A stretch of DNA of 8,110 nt from Eudoraea sp. (lineage in GTDB: Bacteria; Bacteroidota; Bacteroidia; Flavobacteriales; Flavobacteriaceae). Position numbers and translations under genes: made by a program. Position 1 is the first letter of the stretch, and each line of letters begins with the position of its first letter. Below, one piece after another: positions 6,294-8,110 of this stretch. The notes below the pieces were generated by a model. It saw only the letters and a program-made list of their open reading frames with translations, made no database searches and was not told where the DNA came from. The stretch is taken from assembly GCA_024642325.1 (NCBI GenBank), contig JAHEBI010000085.1:1-8110 (forward strand), written 5' to 3'.

Positions 6294-6763
6294 AGCACCT
6301 GTTCTTTGAGCAATATTTTTTCCATAGAAAGAATAACCCCCAGGTGTAATCCTTCATGATATAGATTAAATGACAGCGCATCTTCAACATTTCGCAATGT
6401 GACCTTAGTGCTCGTGGTATATTCGTTGTATTCGTAGAAAATCCCTTTTTCATAATCATCCTGGGCCCATTCTGCCGTTGATAACAGAAAAGCAGCAATA
6501 TTGTCCATCTCCACTGTTGAGGGATTGTTCCCGGGCACGGTTCCTTTTCTGTATTTTTGAACCAAAGAATCATCTATACGCATGTTGAGATTGCTCAATT
6601 TATATAATAGTAACTGTTGAGTAACAACAACATGAGCTATATTCCACCAAATATTATTGCGATAACCCTCCGGGATTTGCAGTAAAATTTCCGGAGGAGT
6701 CCTTTTTAATATTTTGTATAGTATCTTCCTGTTTTGAATTGTGATATCAAATATTTTTTTCAA
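6290..6763 (-). CDS. DinB-family (DinB/YfiT-like) putative metal-binding protein, TTG start
   Basis: The 157-residue protein has the length and helical pattern of the DinB/YfiT four-helix-bundle superfamily. The expected metal-binding histidines are visible: His44 in NIWWNIAHVVVTQQ, and His136 and His140 in NLYHEGLHLGVI. Some family members are thiol-dependent S-transferases or damage-inducible proteins; the reaction here is unknown. The start is TTG at 6763-6761. The reading frame has a TAG stop two codons upstream and no ATG until codon 61, beyond the first helix and His44. The N-terminus KKIFDITIQNRKILYKIL aligns with the usual family opening, so TTG initiation is the best reading. No good -7 box is visible upstream. 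The TAG stop (6292-6290) overlaps the lipoprotein TAA. Confidence 0.85.
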   Translation of the reverse strand: MKKIFDITIQNRKILYKILKRTPPEILLQIPEGYRNNIWWNIAHVVVTQQLLLYKLSNLNMRIDDSLVQKYRKGTVPGNNPSTVEMDNIAAFLLSTAEWAQDDYEKGIFYEYNEYTTSTKVTLRNVEDALSFNLYHEGLHLGVILSMEKILLKEQVL

Positions 6764-6827
6764 TGACTACTAATTTTAAGGTTATTTGTACGGCATTAAC
6801 AACTATTAAAAATAACATATTCATTTA

Positions 6828-6858
6828 AAAATAATTATCGTTAGTTATAATAATTTTG
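6828..6858 (+). promoter_or_regulatory. Candidate promoter of the ArsC/Spx-like gene, with inverted repeat
   Basis: TAATTTTG at 6851-6858 is a perfect TAnnTTTG box; no TTG occurs at the proper -33 spacing. The predicted start is near 6865, with an A-rich leader of about 13 bases. Arms AAAATAATTAT (6828-6838) and ATAATAATTTT (6847-6857) pair with one mismatch around an 8-base spacer and overlap the box. Given the AT content the repeat may be chance. Confidence 0.45.
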
Positions 6859-6877
6859 AAATCGATAAATAAAAATC

Positions 6878-7231
6878 ATGAAGAAAATATATTACTTAAG
6901 CAGTTGTGATACCTGCAAGCGCATTTTAAATGAATTAAAACCTCTGGAAGGTATAAAACTACAGGATATCAAATCTGAGCCTATAACTCCTGAACAATTA
7001 AAAGAGATGCGAAATTCAGCCGGTAGCTATGAGGCCCTGTTTAGTAAAAGGGCGCGACTGTTTAGTGAACGCCAGCTAAAGAACCAGGATCTTAAAGAAA
7101 AGGACTATGAATCCCTCATATTGGAACATTACACATTTTTAAAAAGACCGGTCATTTTAGTTAACCATCAAATATTTATCGGGAATACAGGAAAGGTAAT
7201 TTCTGAAGCCAAAGAAATTATCCATTCTTGA
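6878..7231 (+). CDS. ArsC/Spx-family thioredoxin-fold protein
   Basis: The 117-residue protein has the length and layout of the ArsC/Spx/YffB family. It begins MKKIYYLSSCDTCKR, a thioredoxin-fold first strand with a CxxC pair (Cys10, Cys13), followed by QDIKSEPITPEQL (about 29-41). The late conserved segment is YTFLKRPVILVNHQIFIGNT (85-104), where Arg90-Pro91 matches the family RP motif. True ArsC reduces arsenate with glutathione or glutaredoxin; Spx binds RNA polymerase and senses disulfide stress through CxxC. No ars operon gene is present, so arsenate reduction is not supported by context. A thiol/disulfide role is inferred from CxxC. The gene has its own -7 box and overlaps the downstream transporter start by 4 bases. 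Confidence 0.88.
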   Translation: MKKIYYLSSCDTCKRILNELKPLEGIKLQDIKSEPITPEQLKEMRNSAGSYEALFSKRARLFSERQLKNQDLKEKDYESLILEHYTFLKRPVILVNHQIFIGNTGKVISEAKEIIHS

Positions 7232-8110
7232 GTAAGCGAAGCCTTGCCATATTAGCCGCACTGGGCGCTACTACAATTTATGGATTAAACCATACCATTG
7301 CAAAGGGAGTGATGCCTATGTATATTAAACCTTTTGGTTTTATAATGCTTAGGGTAATTGGAGCTACCATTCTTTTTTGGGGTATTTCCTTTTTGGGGCC
7401 TAAAGAAAAAGTTGAATGGAAAGATTGGGGTAGGATAATGCTCTGTTCACTTTTTGGTATGGCTATTAATATGCTTGCCTTCTTTAAAGGTTTAGATTTA
7501 TCAACTCCAATAAACAGCGCTGTTCTTGTTACCACCACACCAATTATAGTGGTAATCCTGTCTGTTTTTTTAATTAAAGAAAAAATCAGAGCGCTAAAAA
7601 TCATAGGGATTGCGACAGGGCTTACGGGTGCACTTTTTCTTGTCCTTTATGGTAATGAAATAAGGCAGGACGCATCAAATATTCCTTTGGGTAACGCTCT
7701 TTTCCTGTGTAATTCACTGTTTTTTGGGCTTTACCTGATTCTTGTAAAAAAATTATTGGAAAAATATCATCCTATTACTCTTTTGAAGTGGATGTTCCTA
7801 TTGGGTATCCTATATAATTTACCTGTTGCCCTACCTGATTTTTTGGAAGTTTCATGGTCTACGCTTCCCTTTGAAGCTATATGGAAAATGGCATTCGTTG
7901 TTATAGGGACGACCTTTTTTGCTTATTTATTTAATGTATTTGCTCTAACTCAACTTAAAGCATCCACTGTAAGCGCGTTTGTATATGTTCAACCGGTAAT
8001 TGGGATTCTTTTTGCTGTATTGAGTGGTAAAGACACACTGACCACCGTTAAAATATGCGCTGCATTATTGGTGTTGTCAGGGGTGTACCTTGTAAGCAAA
8101 AAGCCAAAAC
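7228..8110 (+). CDS. EamA-family (DMT superfamily) transporter, C-terminal end beyond right edge, TTG start
   Basis: An open frame runs to the right edge with 294 codons and no stop. It contains ten hydrophobic segments, roughly 6-24, 34-54, 68-86, 93-115, 122-141, 153-173, 184-203, 215-235, 242-265 and 272-290, arranged as two EamA repeats of five helices. Family-typical pieces are ATTIYGLNHTIAKG (14-27), FKGLDLSTPINSAVL (86-100) and TQLKASTVSAFVYVQPVIGI (241-260). It is an inner-membrane permease, probably a metabolite exporter; the substrate is unknown. Nearly the whole protein is present because it ends in KKPK, the charged tail after helix 10. The start is TTG 7228, overlapping the upstream stop as TTGA. 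No ATG lies upstream in frame, and starting at the first internal ATG (7312) would remove helix 1. Confidence 0.9.
   Translation, partial: MSKRSLAILAALGATTIYGLNHTIAKGVMPMYIKPFGFIMLRVIGATILFWGISFLGPKEKVEWKDWGRIMLCSLFGMAINMLAFFKGLDLSTPINSAVLVTTTPIIVVILSVFLIKEKIRALKIIGIATGLTGALFLVLYGNEIRQDASNIPLGNALFLCNSLFFGLYLILVKKLLEKYHPITLLKWMFLLGILYNLPVALPDFLEVSWSTLPFEAIWKMAFVVIGTTFFAYLFNVFALTQLKASTVSAFVYVQPVIGILFAVLSGKDTLTTVKICAALLVLSGVYLVSKKPK

Noticed and set aside
6283..6573. 96-codon minus-strand frame inside the DinB-family gene
   Set aside because: A shifted-frame shadow of the DinB gene, whose own frame holds the conserved histidines. It is not evidence of a frameshift because the DinB frame is intact.
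6878..7231. Arsenic resistance operon
   Set aside because: Only the ArsC-like fold is present; no arsR, arsB/acr3 or arsenite permease is nearby, and the CxxC opening fits Spx-like proteins equally well.
7278..7604. 108-codon minus-strand frame opposite the transporter
   Set aside because: Its apparent hydrophobic stretches are the complement of the EamA membrane helices; no independent support.

Overview
The window looks like chromosomal DNA of a flavobacterium (Bacteroidota, probably Flavobacteriaceae). It is AT-rich, its genes match Flavobacteriia families (a short RecO without cysteines, a TonB-dependent receptor with an N-terminal carboxypeptidase-like domain, a DUF4163/DUF3298 lipoprotein, an Spx/ArsC-like protein), and intergenic regions carry the Bacteroidota -7 promoter box TAnnTTTG instead of sigma-70 TATAAT. 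Clear Shine-Dalgarno sequences are absent, which is also usual for the phylum. The genus cannot be settled from the sequence alone.

Layout. The left two thirds is read from the minus strand. In transcription order it holds a cystathionine gamma-synthase/lyase gene (start at 5462), NADP-type glutamate dehydrogenase (start 4204), recO (start 2732), and a TonB-dependent receptor (start 2011) that runs off the left edge after 670 codons. The first three each have their own candidate -7 box. A strong composite hairpin separates gdhA from recO. recO and the receptor are one base apart and are probably co-transcribed. To the right of the PLP-enzyme gene, a divergent promoter region of about 87 bp serves a plus-strand lipoprotein gene (5550-6293). 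This gene meets a minus-strand DinB-family gene (6763-6290) tail to tail, with overlapping stop codons. A plus-strand pair follows: an ArsC/Spx-like thioredoxin-fold protein (6878-7231) and a 10-helix EamA-type transporter (from 7228, running off the right edge), joined by a 4-base TTGA stop/start overlap.

How the genes fit together. This is mostly core metabolism and housekeeping: glutamate synthesis, sulfur amino acid metabolism, recombinational repair, nutrient uptake. A few small envelope or stress genes are interspersed. There is no mobile element, CRISPR array, tRNA, rRNA, phage gene or defence cassette. No intergenic gap exceeds about 130 bp. I see no convincing undescribed multi-gene system. 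The points worth a second look are regulatory and architectural: back-to-back promoters, palindromes on start sites, the hairpin, TTG starts, tight or overlapping gene junctions, and the unknown substrate of the receptor.
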